A stretch of 35,696 nucleotides of DNA from positions 1 to 35,696 of the forward strand of contig QZIP01000027.1 of assembly GCA_003599595.1 (NCBI GenBank). The letters are read 5' to 3'. Every line of letters starts with the position of its first letter. The first letter of the stretch is position 1. The stretch comes from Candidatus Parcubacteria bacterium (lineage in GTDB: Bacteria > Patescibacteriota > Microgenomatia > Levybacterales > GWA1-39-11). Positions 16,636 to 24,318 of this stretch are shown here, in pieces. The notes below the pieces were generated by a model. It did no database searches. It was not told the DNA's origin and saw nothing but the letters and a program-made list of their open reading frames with translations. A program made the position numbers and the translations under genes.

Positions 16636-16782
16636 ATTGATATTTTATCAGATTTATGCCTAATTTGTTTAAATTTGTATATTTGTATATTCTTTGATCG
16701 CTTTTGTCCCTCTTGAAAATTATTAGTTATTTTCGTATAAATTTTATATATCTTTATTCTAGTAAAATTTAGATAAAATTAT
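16636..16782. promoter_or_regulatory. uvrB-lexA divergent promoter region
   Basis: A 147-bp AT-rich divergent spacer. It contains a direct repeat TTTGTATATTTGTATAT (about 16675-16692), a TATAA-ATT-TTATA dyad just upstream of lexA, and two TAAAAT boxes on the lexA side (16763-16768 and 16774-16779). The one nearest the ATG leaves only 3 nt. Neither an E. coli-type CTGT-N8-ACAG box nor a Gram-positive GAAC-N4-GTTC box is present. Confidence 0.4.
16642..16650 (-). promoter_or_regulatory. uvrB extended -10
   Basis: TGATAAAAT on the minus strand, ending 6 nt before the uvrB ATG. No good -35 is seen at 17 nt, which an extended -10 can tolerate. Confidence 0.5.
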
Positions 16783-17433
16783 ATGCCAGCAGTACTTTAC
16801 AGAAAAGAAAGAGAATTACTAAATTTTATTATCCAGTTTCAAGAACAAAATGGATATTCACCAACTCTGCGGGAGATGGCAGATGCTTTAGGGAAAAGAA
16901 GTGTTTCTACAATTCATGCAATCATAAGATCATTAGTTGACAAAGAATACATTCAGAAGGTTGATGGAAATAACAGAATTCTCAAAGTATTAAAAAAAGA
17001 AACTCTTGGAACACTTGTGGGTTCTTTCCCAAAATCACAGGGGCCATCAATATCGCTTCCTCTAATGGGATATATTGCGGCCGGAAAACCATTGGAACCA
17101 TATACTGATCCTGAAGCGACTTTTTCTGTAGCATCATCTATGATTTCAGGCAAAAAAACTGCTTATGTTTTGCAGGTAAAAGGAAATTCAATGATAGAAG
17201 ACGGAATTTTTGATGGGGATTATGTTGTTATTGAAAAAACGGAAGTTGCCAATAACGGTGATATAGTAGTTGCTTTGGTAGATGAAAGTCTTAATACTCT
17301 TAAAAGGTTTTATAAAGAAGGAGATAGGGTGGTTTTAAAACCTGCGAATTCCACTATGGAACCTATTTACCCTAGGCATGTTACCGTGCAAGGGATTGTT
17401 GTTGGACTGTTCCGTAAATTTAATTATTCATAA
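16783..17433 (+). CDS. lexA: LexA-like SOS repressor/autopeptidase
   Basis: A 216-aa S24-family repressor. The N-terminal winged helix-turn-helix (RKERELLNFIIQFQEQNGYSPTLREMADALG, then KRSVSTIHAIIRSL) is LexA-type. The self-cleavage site is present as YIAAGKP (Ala-Gly), and the Ser-Lys dyad is visible in VKGNSMIEDGIFDGD (Ser) and ESLNTLKRFY (Lys), so RecA-stimulated autocleavage should be intact. It is divergent from uvrB and in a neighbourhood with uvrA, uvrC, ruvB and dinB, a plausible SOS regulon. Its own operator cannot be assigned from this window. RecA is not here. Confidence 0.93.
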   Translation: MPAVLYRKERELLNFIIQFQEQNGYSPTLREMADALGKRSVSTIHAIIRSLVDKEYIQKVDGNNRILKVLKKETLGTLVGSFPKSQGPSISLPLMGYIAAGKPLEPYTDPEATFSVASSMISGKKTAYVLQVKGNSMIEDGIFDGDYVVIEKTEVANNGDIVVALVDESLNTLKRFYKEGDRVVLKPANSTMEPIYPRHVTVQGIVVGLFRKFNYS

Positions 17434-17464
17434 CAATGCTTACTCCTATAAAGTCATTCAAGTA

Positions 17465-17496
17465 TTCTTGTAATGAGCTACAAGAAATGATAGTAT
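17465..17496 (+). promoter_or_regulatory. Promoter with overlapping dyad, YqaA/DedA-type gene
   Basis: TTGTAA (17468-17473), 17 bp, TAGTAT (17491-17496, preceded by TGA) ends 6 nt before the GTG start. A perfect 8-bp inverted repeat TTCTTGTA-N6-TACAAGAA (17465-17486) covers the -35 and half the spacer and has no T-run after it. That fits a repressor operator better than a lexA terminator. Confidence 0.55.
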
Positions 17497-17502
17497 AATT
17501 AA

Positions 17503-18138
17503 GTGGACGGAAATACTATTAGAAGGCAGATTAAAAGCGTTATACTAATACCTAGTCAAACTATTAAAAAAGCATATGACTGGACTATTAGATGGAGTAA
17601 GACAAAGTATGCTAAGGTTGCATTATTTTTTCTTGCTTTGAGTGAAAGTTCTTTTTTTCCTATCCCCCCAGATGTTCTTCTGATTGCCATGACAGTTGCA
17701 GATAGATATAAATGGTGGATTTTTGCATTAATCACCACTACCGGTTCTGTAATTGGTGGAATAGTTGGATATTATATTGGATATACTGTTTATGAGTCTG
17801 TTGGGAAATCCATAGTGGATTTATATCATTTAGATAAGTATTTTGAATTTGTACAGATAAGATATGAACAAAATGCCTTTTTAGCTGTTTTTACCGCTGC
17901 CTTTACGCCAATTCCTTATAAAGTATTTACAATTGCCGGAGGACTTTTTCAGATACCTTTGCCCTCTTTGATTCTTGGCTCAATTTTAGGTAGAGGGGGA
18001 AGATTTTTCATAGTGGCCTTGATGATAAGAATTTTTGGCAAGAAAATTTCCGATACCCTTGAAAGATATTTTGATATCTTTTCCCTATTATTTATGGCGC
18101 TTTTAATAGGTGGATTTATTTTACTTAAATACTTATAA
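17503..18138 (+). CDS. YqaA-type SNARE-associated/VTT (DedA superfamily) membrane protein
   Basis: A 211-aa integral membrane protein of the DedA/VTT superfamily. The N-terminal amphipathic segment is followed by a re-entrant-like stretch with ESSFFPIPPDVLLIAM (about residues 48-63). Then come GSVIGGIVGYYIGYTVYE, AAFTPIPYKVFTIAGGLF (about 148-165) and GSILGRGGRFFIVALMIR, the second conserved re-entrant and glycine-rich helix of YqaA proteins. DedA-superfamily members are linked to membrane-lipid handling and phospholipid scrambling. The start is a GTG; the -10 box ends exactly 6 nt before it and no SD exists, so this looks leaderless. It is followed by rsmI on the same strand. Confidence 0.85.
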   Translation: MDGNTIRRQIKSVILIPSQTIKKAYDWTIRWSKTKYAKVALFFLALSESSFFPIPPDVLLIAMTVADRYKWWIFALITTTGSVIGGIVGYYIGYTVYESVGKSIVDLYHLDKYFEFVQIRYEQNAFLAVFTAAFTPIPYKVFTIAGGLFQIPLPSLILGSILGRGGRFFIVALMIRIFGKKISDTLERYFDIFSLLFMALLIGGFILLKYL

Positions 18139-18191
18139 TAAGTCTGTTGCTCCTAGATATTTTCCCTGGATAAAATTTAATATAATTAATT

Positions 18192-18938
18192 ATGGGAAAT
18201 TTATACGTTGTTGCCACACCAATCGGCAATATGCAAGACATCACTTTTAGAGCAGTAAAAATCCTTTTTGAGGTTGACTTTATTTTGGCTGAAAACTCTT
18301 CAAAAACATCGCAGTTTTTAACAGGCTTGATACAAATGTTCCCAAATCTAACATCAAACTCTAAGCCTGAATTAATAGTATTTAATGAATATGAGGAAAT
18401 AAACAAGATTCCAAAGGTTATTGCTTTGCTTGAACAAGGAAAAAATATTGCGCTGGTTTCTTCTGCGGGCACGCCATTAATTTCAGACCCAGGATTTAAA
18501 TTGGTTAGAGAAGCATACAAAAGAAGAATAAAGGTCATATCTATCCCTGGTCCGTCTTCTATAATTGCTGCTTTGTCTTCTTCACCCTTGCCGACTGATA
18601 AATTTCTGTTTTTAGGTTTTCTACCCAGGTCTAGTTCAAAAATGAAAACAAGCCTTAGGTCTTTAAATGAGGTCTTAAGAGTAATGCAAGATAAAAAAAT
18701 GATTCCTACTGTTGTTATCTTTGAGTCTCCACACCGGTTAAAATTCTTATTAAATGAGCTACTAGATACGATTGGAGATATAAATATAGTTTTGGGTAAA
18801 GAGTTGACTAAAATTTATGAAAATATAGAACTAGAAAAAGTGTCTATATTTGTTGATAGGTTTAAAAGTGCTAAACCAAAGGGTGAATACATAGTGTTAT
18901 TTAACTTAAAAGAGCAAGATTCCTTGCTGCAGGATTGA
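18192..18938 (+). CDS. rsmI: RsmI, 16S rRNA (cytidine-1402-2'-O)-methyltransferase
   Basis: SAM-dependent tetrapyrrole-methylase-fold enzyme that 2'-O-methylates C1402 in the ribosomal P site. The N-terminus GNLYVVATPIGNMQDITFRA is characteristic, followed by VDFILAENSS, NIALVSSAGTPLISDPGF (SAM site), ISIPGPSSIIAALSSSPLPTDKFLFLGFLPR, and IFESPHRLKFLL. The 248 aa is slightly shorter than E. coli RsmI (286), so the C-terminal extension is reduced. In the usual motif AEDTR, the segment here reads AENSSK, a notable local change. A TATAAT ends 5 nt before the ATG; an alternative promoter (TTGCTC-18-TAAAAT) would give a leader of about 9 nt. It converges with enolase 33 bp away. Confidence 0.94.
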   Translation: MGNLYVVATPIGNMQDITFRAVKILFEVDFILAENSSKTSQFLTGLIQMFPNLTSNSKPELIVFNEYEEINKIPKVIALLEQGKNIALVSSAGTPLISDPGFKLVREAYKRRIKVISIPGPSSIIAALSSSPLPTDKFLFLGFLPRSSSKMKTSLRSLNEVLRVMQDKKMIPTVVIFESPHRLKFLLNELLDTIGDINIVLGKELTKIYENIELEKVSIFVDRFKSAKPKGEYIVLFNLKEQDSLLQD

Positions 18939-18971
18939 GATGGATTAAATGTTTTGAAATATTATTTAGAC

Positions 18972-20228
18972 TTAAAATATTTGAATTTCTTTTTCAATTT
19001 CTGACAGACGGTTATATTTAATCATTCTTTCTCTTGCTGGTGCGCCAAATTTAACATAATCTGCTCCCACTGCTACAGCAAAGTCCGCTATGAAATCGTC
19101 AGATGTTTCTCCGCTTCTATGAGAAACAATTATTTTTAACTTTTTATATCTTGCTATTTCAATAACAACTAGAGACTCCGTTATCGTACCAACCTGATTG
19201 GGTTTGACAATAAGACTATTAATTGCGTTGTTTTCCAAAGCAAGCTGAAGTCTATAAGGATTTGTTGTTACCAAATCGTCTCCTACAATCATTGTTTTAC
19301 CACCAAGTGATTGATATATTTTTTTCCAGCTTTCCCAATCATCCTCCCCAAAAGGATCTTCTATGTATATTAATGAATAATCAACAAAAATGTTTTTATA
19401 ATACTCCACAAGTTCATCTGGACTAAACGCTGATGATTTATCTTTCAGCTTGTAGTCATTTTTATCTTTGAACGAATTTGCTGCTACATCTAGTCCCATA
19501 AATACCTCATAAGCAAATTTATACCCTGTTCTGTCAATTGCAAGTTTTAACATATTTAATGCTTCAACATTACTTGCTACCTGTGGTGCAAACCCTCCCT
19601 CATCTGCATTCAACACTGATGACCCTTTTTCAATTAAAAGTGATCTTAAAGATTGATATGCCGCAACACCGATATCTAACGCTTCTTTGTATTTTTTAAA
19701 TGTTGCCGGTATTATCAAAAATTCCTGAAAATCCGGACCCCTATCTGCATGTTTGCCTCCTTCTAAGATATTAAATAGAGGTGTAGGCATTTTTTTCTCA
19801 AATTCTTTGTTTGTTAGAAGACCTCTTAAATATAGTGAGAGAGGGAGAAGAGAGCTTTTGGCAGCTGCCCTAGCTACAGCTTGAGAAACAGGAAGGATTG
19901 CATTTGCTCCAAGCTTGCTTTTGTTTTGTGTACCATCAAGCTCTATCATTGCTTTATCGATTTCTCTTTGTTCAAAAACATCAAAGCCTGAAATTTTCTG
20001 TGATATTATATCATTGATATTGTTAACTGCATTTAGCACGCCAAGTCCTTGGTATCTTTTCAGATCCTGATCTCTCAACTCATAAGCTTCATATAAACCT
20101 TTTGATGCACCTGCGGGAACTGAAGATTTTGACACAATTCCATCACTAAGTACTACTGTTGCTTGTACCGTGGGATTGCCTCTGGAATCTAGTATTTCTT
20201 CTCCATATATTCTTTTAATCTTGGACAT
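18972..20228 (-). CDS. eno: Enolase
   Basis: Interconverts 2-phosphoglycerate and phosphoenolpyruvate. At 418 aa it has the N-terminal motif EILDSRGNPTVQ, the loop PAGASKGLYEA, KSKLGANAILPVSQA, DEGGFAP (catalytic Glu region), IEDPFGEDDW (metal ligands), VGDDLVTTNP, NQVGTITE, and the active-site SHRSGETSDDFIAD. The last Lys motif is KFGAPARERMIKYNRL instead of the common KTGAP/KTGS; the catalytic Lys is kept but the next residue is Phe. It lies 12 bp downstream of ppsA on the same strand, so PEP made by either enzyme is handled by one operon. It converges with rsmI. Confidence 0.96.
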   Translation of the reverse strand: MSKIKRIYGEEILDSRGNPTVQATVVLSDGIVSKSSVPAGASKGLYEAYELRDQDLKRYQGLGVLNAVNNINDIISQKISGFDVFEQREIDKAMIELDGTQNKSKLGANAILPVSQAVARAAAKSSLLPLSLYLRGLLTNKEFEKKMPTPLFNILEGGKHADRGPDFQEFLIIPATFKKYKEALDIGVAAYQSLRSLLIEKGSSVLNADEGGFAPQVASNVEALNMLKLAIDRTGYKFAYEVFMGLDVAANSFKDKNDYKLKDKSSAFSPDELVEYYKNIFVDYSLIYIEDPFGEDDWESWKKIYQSLGGKTMIVGDDLVTTNPYRLQLALENNAINSLIVKPNQVGTITESLVVIEIARYKKLKIIVSHRSGETSDDFIADFAVAVGADYVKFGAPARERMIKYNRLSEIEKEIQIF

Positions 20229-20240
20229 ACTAATCTTTTT

Positions 20241-22502
20241 CTAATGTTTTTTCTCAATTTTGTATATGTTGTTGCGGGTTGTATCTATTGCATCAGGCGA
20301 TACAGAAACACTGGTAATTCCCCAATCTACAAGTTTTTCTACTAGTTCAGGGTATGTGGAAGGGGCCTGTCCGCAAATAGAAGAGGATATATTGTGCTTC
20401 TTACATGCTCTAATAACTTTCTCAAGCGCCCACATTACCGCTTCGTTTCTTTCATCAAATTCCTCTGCAACCGTTTGGTTATCTCTGTCAATTCCAAGGA
20501 TAAGCATGGTTAAGTCATTTGAACCAATTGAGACTCCGTCAATCCCCGCCTCAATAAAGTCATCTATAAGTATTACATTTGATGGAATTTCTACCATCAT
20601 GAAAAGCTTGAAATGGGTGCTTCTTTTTAAATCCGCTGCAGATATTAGCTTTTTTACTTTTTCTAGTTCTTTAACTGTTCTTACAAATGGAATCATGAGG
20701 TTAAGATTGTTTAGGCCCATTTTGTTCCGTATTATTTTAATAGTCTCAAGTTCCAACTCAAATACCCTTGAGTCATTAATATATCTATATGCTCCCCTAA
20801 ATCCAAGCATTGGGTTTGGTTCAATTGGTTCGTAGTGAATTCCTCCTTTGAGATTCCTATATTCATTTGTTTTAAAGTCTGTTGCCCTGTAAAGAACGGG
20901 TCTTGGATAAAAGGCTTTACAAATTGTACTAATTCCTTCTGTAAGCTTTTCTATAAAAATTTTTTCTTTTTTTTCTGCAATAAGCATTCTTGGATGTGTT
21001 CCTATTTCTGCGATCATAAATTCTGCTCTTAAAAGTCCTACACCGTCAACATTTTGTGCAGCTATTTTTTGTGCCAATTCAGGTTCTGCTAGGTTTACGT
21101 AAACTTTGGTTTGGGTTTTTATCATAATTTGGGGATGTACTTTGGAGTTAATTTCCTGTGTCAACACACTTCCTTTATAAATTTCCCCTGTTTTACCGTT
21201 TACACTAATTACATCTCCATCTTTAACTGTCTTTATTGCGTTTGGCACCCCTACAACGGCGGGAATTCCAAATTCCCTAGAAACAATTGCCGCGTGAGAT
21301 GTTCTTCCACCCCTTTCTGTTACTATGGCCGCTGCCTTTTTCATTGCAGGAACGTAGTCGGGGTTAGTGTATGGTGCAACAAGAATATCTCCTTGAAGGA
21401 CCTTATGTATATCTTTGGGACTTGTCAGGATTTTTACAGGTCCAACTCCTATTCCGGGACTTGCAGGATCTCCTATAAGAATTGGATGGCCTAATTTTGA
21501 CGATTGATCTTTTTCTTCTGCTTTTGATTTTATTTGTCCTATTGTTGTTATTGGTCTTGTCTGAACAATGTACATCTTTCCTTTTTCTTTTGCCCACTCA
21601 ATGTCTTGTGGAAAATAATAATGCTTTTCAATTTCTTGACCTATTTTGGCAAGCTCTATAATGCTATTATTTTGAAGTCTTTGTTTCTTTTTCCATCTTC
21701 CTGGAACTTTTACCTCTCTATTTTCTCTTCCTATTTTTTTCAGCATTACATCTTGAATTGCGATTCTAGAATTTGTTATATGATGAGTTTTTTTATCCAC
21801 TTCATAATGATCTGGGTTGACTTTACCTTGAACAATATACTCTCCCAACCCGTAAATTGCTTCAATAATTACTTTTGACTTGTCATTGGTAACAGGATCT
21901 ATGGTAAACATAACTCCTGAAGTTTCTGACTCAATCATCTTTTGAACTACTAAAGCAATTCCTGCTTTAAGAACGTCCATTTTGCTCTCATGTCTATAAA
22001 ATACAGCTCTTGTTTCAAATAATGACGCCCAGGCCTCTCTTATTTTCTCTATAACAGCAGATTCCCCTTTAACGTTTAAGTAGGTTTCTTGCTGTCCGGC
22101 AAATGATGCATCTTTGGAGTCTTCTGCAGTAGCGGAGGATCTAATTGCAACTAGGGGTTCCTTGAAAAAACTTCCCATTTTTTTGTAGTAATCAAAAATA
22201 GGTTTTACAATTTCTTTTGGAACAGGAGAAGTCAGAATAAGCTTTTTAATGGCAATAGATGCTTTCTCAATAGATTTTGAATCATCATAGTTTACCGATC
22301 CCATTAGGTGCTTCATTTTTATGTCCAACTTATTGTCTTCAATGAATTTATAGTAAGCGTTAGATGTAACAACAAAACCTGGAGGAACGGGGAATTTTGC
22401 TTTTATCATCTCACCAAGGTTAGCACCTTTTCCTCCCACGTGAAGAGTATCTTCTTTGTCAACCTCTGATAGCCACACAACATAGTCAGTAGACTTTACC
22501 AT
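20241..22502 (-). CDS. ppsA: Phosphoenolpyruvate synthase (pyruvate, water dikinase)
   Basis: Three-domain PEP-utilising enzyme of 753 aa (E. coli is 792). The N-terminal ATP-grasp domain has GGKGANLGEMIKA and AIRSSATAEDSKDASFAGQQET. The swivelling phosphohistidine domain has GGRTSHAAIVSREFGIPAVVG with the catalytic His (about residue 405). The C-terminal TIM barrel has GLLRAEFM, PNPMLGFRGAYRY, SIGSNDLTM and SICGQAPS with the catalytic Cys. It can run in the gluconeogenic or glycolytic direction; next to enolase and in a streamlined genome either is plausible. The promoter reads TTGCAT-17-GATACT and ends 6 nt before the ATG. Confidence 0.95.
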   Translation of the reverse strand: MVKSTDYVVWLSEVDKEDTLHVGGKGANLGEMIKAKFPVPPGFVVTSNAYYKFIEDNKLDIKMKHLMGSVNYDDSKSIEKASIAIKKLILTSPVPKEIVKPIFDYYKKMGSFFKEPLVAIRSSATAEDSKDASFAGQQETYLNVKGESAVIEKIREAWASLFETRAVFYRHESKMDVLKAGIALVVQKMIESETSGVMFTIDPVTNDKSKVIIEAIYGLGEYIVQGKVNPDHYEVDKKTHHITNSRIAIQDVMLKKIGRENREVKVPGRWKKKQRLQNNSIIELAKIGQEIEKHYYFPQDIEWAKEKGKMYIVQTRPITTIGQIKSKAEEKDQSSKLGHPILIGDPASPGIGVGPVKILTSPKDIHKVLQGDILVAPYTNPDYVPAMKKAAAIVTERGGRTSHAAIVSREFGIPAVVGVPNAIKTVKDGDVISVNGKTGEIYKGSVLTQEINSKVHPQIMIKTQTKVYVNLAEPELAQKIAAQNVDGVGLLRAEFMIAEIGTHPRMLIAEKKEKIFIEKLTEGISTICKAFYPRPVLYRATDFKTNEYRNLKGGIHYEPIEPNPMLGFRGAYRYINDSRVFELELETIKIIRNKMGLNNLNLMIPFVRTVKELEKVKKLISAADLKRSTHFKLFMMVEIPSNVILIDDFIEAGIDGVSIGSNDLTMLILGIDRDNQTVAEEFDERNEAVMWALEKVIRACKKHNISSSICGQAPSTYPELVEKLVDWGITSVSVSPDAIDTTRNNIYKIEKKH

Positions 22503-22508
22503 ATTAAT

Positions 22509-22537
22509 AGTATCAAAGATTCTAATTAAAAATGCAA
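22509..22537 (-). promoter_or_regulatory. ppsA-eno promoter
   Basis: TTGCAT (22532-22537), 17 bp, GATACT (22509-22514) on the minus strand, ending 6 nt before the ppsA ATG. A TGATACTAT reading (extended -10, 4 nt to the ATG) overlaps it, so the exact +1 is uncertain by about two bases. Confidence 0.45.
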
Positions 22538-22596
22538 GTCTTAATTATTGATTCAATGTGCAGGGATCAGTCAATTGTATAAACTTGTTAGAGATC

Positions 22597-22642
22597 ATCG
22601 AGGTCTCACCTCGATTCCTTCTTGACGAGGTGAGACCTCGAT
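22597..22642. repeat. REP doublet upstream of the RAYT gene
   Basis: Two short palindromes, ATCGAGGT-CTC-ACCTCGAT (22597-22615) and CGAGGT-GAG-ACCTCGAT (22626-22642). They also form one 17-bp perfect inverted repeat with a 12-nt loop. The head-to-tail pairing of inverted units is the BIME-type layout typical of REP elements. The same doublet recurs immediately after the transposase gene. Confidence 0.85.
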
Positions 22643-22652
22643 ATGATATAGT
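22622..22652 (+). promoter_or_regulatory. RAYT promoter embedded in the REP hairpin
   Basis: TTGACG (22622-22627), 19 bp, TATAGT (22647-22652, preceded by TGA) ends 6 nt before the ATG. The second REP hairpin fills the -35/-10 spacer, so binding of the transposase to its REP could repress its own gene (inference). Confidence 0.45.
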
Positions 22653-22658
22653 TTATTT

Positions 22659-23309
22659 ATGCCAGCAAAAAACACTATAAAGATTTATATTCCGAATGGT
22701 TACTATCATATTTATAATCGTGGAGTTGAAAAAAGAGTAATATTTCAAGATGATGCTGATTATAAAATGTTTTTATATTATATGTTTATCTATCTTGCTC
22801 CACCATCTGTAATTCAATCTAGGTATGAAAAGTTAAAAAGCGCTCTTAAACTTGGTAATTTTTACTCTAAAGTTGATTTACTTTGTTATACACTTATGCC
22901 AAACCATTTTCATTTTTTAGTTCATCAGAATAGTGAAAAGCATATAACTGAATTAATGAGGAGGATTACTAATGCCTATACTACTTATTTTAATAAAAGA
23001 TACGATCGAGTTGGACCATTATTTCAAGGTGTATATAAAGCATCACTTATAGATAGAGACGAATATCTTCTTTATTTGACTAGATATATTCACAGAAATT
23101 CATTAGATGTTATTGATTATAAAAATAAGATCGAAAATTATCCTTGGAGTTCTTATAGAGCTTATCTTGGATTTGAAAAATCATCATATATTAATACAAG
23201 CTTTGTTTTGAATTTCTTTTCTCAAAAAAACGAATTTTTATCTTATAAATCTTTTGTTGAATTTGAACAACAATATCAGTTACCACAAAATATCCTTTTT
23301 GATGAATAG
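22659..23309 (+). CDS. REP-associated tyrosine transposase (RAYT, Y1/IS200-like HUH nuclease)
   Basis: A 216-aa single-strand DNA nuclease of the TnpA-REP family. It shows the N-terminal GYYHIYNRGVEKRVIFQD, the metal-binding HUH motif PNHFHFLVHQ (about 87-96), the helix ITNAYTTYFNKRYDRVGPLFQGVY, which should carry the nucleophilic Tyr (which of several Tyr is not settled), and YIHRNSL followed by YPWSSYRAYLG, a family hallmark. It is flanked on both sides by matching REP hairpin pairs and sits on the plus strand between minus-strand genes, consistent with an insertion. Its start is preceded by an extended -10 ending at -6. There is no TnpB or passenger gene. RAYTs mobilise or maintain REP sequences rather than act as classic insertion sequences. 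Confidence 0.9.
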   Translation: MPAKNTIKIYIPNGYYHIYNRGVEKRVIFQDDADYKMFLYYMFIYLAPPSVIQSRYEKLKSALKLGNFYSKVDLLCYTLMPNHFHFLVHQNSEKHITELMRRITNAYTTYFNKRYDRVGPLFQGVYKASLIDRDEYLLYLTRYIHRNSLDVIDYKNKIENYPWSSYRAYLGFEKSSYINTSFVLNFFSQKNEFLSYKSFVEFEQQYQLPQNILFDE

Positions 23310-23315
23310 CTGCTT

Positions 23316-23361
23316 ATCGAGGTCTGACCTATCCTTGAGCCTATCGAGGTGAGACCTCGAT
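23316..23361. repeat. REP doublet downstream of the RAYT gene
   Basis: ATCGAGGTCTGACCT (23316-23330, a degraded first unit) and a perfect ATCGAGGT-GAG-ACCTCGAT (23343-23361), in the same order and orientation as the upstream doublet. It begins 7 bp after the transposase stop codon. Confidence 0.85.
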
Positions 23362-23378
23362 GTATTTGGTGTAATAAA

Positions 23379-24305
23379 CTAAATCTTTTTAGTTCCTGGA
23401 ACTATGAGGTCGAAGGGTTTATTTGACCCATATGCTTTTGGACCATAATCATTTACGTAAGTTGATATATTTTCTTTGAAGTATTGTGGTTTAGCATTTT
23501 GAATTTTGCCTACAATATAGTATGTAATTGCCATAACTCTTGCAAAATTAATATTATCTGGAAGGGCAATATCCCACCTATGCTCTATATCACCAAAGTA
23601 TTCATTTTTTTCACCAAGAGATATCACCAATTCATCTTTTGACCTAATAACAAATTTAGCGTGTCTTGCATGTCCTTGACTAAATGCTCTTATTGATAAA
23701 TTAGGACCAAACAATTCGCTTTTTTTAATGTCAAGCATTGGACAAATGTTCATATATTTATTAGGTAAAACAAATGAATAACTATTGTAATTATCAAAAT
23801 TTTCAGGAAACTTAAAAGAACTAATGTAATTTTTTATATCTTCTGGATTTTCTTTAGTTGCCGACAATATCATACCCATGTAAGTGGAAACGTTATAAGT
23901 ATATGGTTCATCAATGGAATCAAAAACGTAAACCTTGTCGGCAATCTTTGCAGCATCTGATTCTCCTTTTGTAGTTAAAAGTGTTGTGTGAAGCGAGTAT
24001 TTTTTTGCAAGTTCTATTTCCCAGACGGAATCTTTACCACCAGATGCAGATACAATAACTGCTTGATTTATTAATCCACTATTTATTGCTTTCTCAAAAG
24101 CAGATATAAGTTTTTTGAAATTACTTTCATCTGCAAATATCGCAGCTTTCTCGGAGAATAAAATAAGTCCAGTATTGTACGCGTTTCCAGATCCAACAAC
24201 AAAAGGAAGATTGAAATCATCAATATTTAATAATGGGGGTGGGTTTTTAGAAAAAAAATCTAAGGTTAACAAAACATCTTGATCCAAACTTATAATATTG
24301 TCCAT
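23379..24305 (-). CDS. SIS-domain protein, phosphosugar isomerase-like (PGI/PMI type?)
   Basis: A ~308-aa protein with features of sugar-isomerase (SIS) domains: PFVVGSGNAYNTGLILF (about 35-51) is the first phosphosugar loop. VIVSASGGKDSVWEIELAKKY is the SxSGxT-like loop (here with GGKDS), and TTKGESDAAKIADKVYVFD completes the first SIS. The second half (about 160-308) probably holds the second SIS, with the acid/base residues not identified with confidence. The track's start (24389) would overlap the cupin gene by 71 bp; the ATG at 24305 lies 13 nt after the cupin stop and is more likely. Bifunctional phosphoglucose/phosphomannose isomerase would fit the neighbouring phosphomannomutase and cupin, but this is inference. 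Confidence 0.62.
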   Translation of the reverse strand: MDNIISLDQDVLLTLDFFSKNPPPLLNIDDFNLPFVVGSGNAYNTGLILFSEKAAIFADESNFKKLISAFEKAINSGLINQAVIVSASGGKDSVWEIELAKKYSLHTTLLTTKGESDAAKIADKVYVFDSIDEPYTYNVSTYMGMILSATKENPEDIKNYISSFKFPENFDNYNSYSFVLPNKYMNICPMLDIKKSELFGPNLSIRAFSQGHARHAKFVIRSKDELVISLGEKNEYFGDIEHRWDIALPDNINFARVMAITYYIVGKIQNAKPQYFKENISTYVNDYGPKAYGSNKPFDLIVPGTKKI

Positions 24306-24318
24306 TTGTTTGATTTTA

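Larger units (their letters stand above)
22597..23361 (+). mobile_element. Solitary REP-RAYT unit (REPtron-like)
   Basis: The transposase gene plus both REP doublets form a compact ~765-bp unit between ppsA and the SIS-domain gene. The flanking doublets are direct repeats of each other, each internally inverted. I see no target-site duplication, but such elements do not normally leave one. Confidence 0.7.

Noticed and set aside
16636-16782. Canonical SOS box in the uvrB-lexA spacer
   Set aside because: No match to the E. coli CTGT-N8-ACAG or the Gram-positive GAAC-N4-GTTC consensus was found on either strand.
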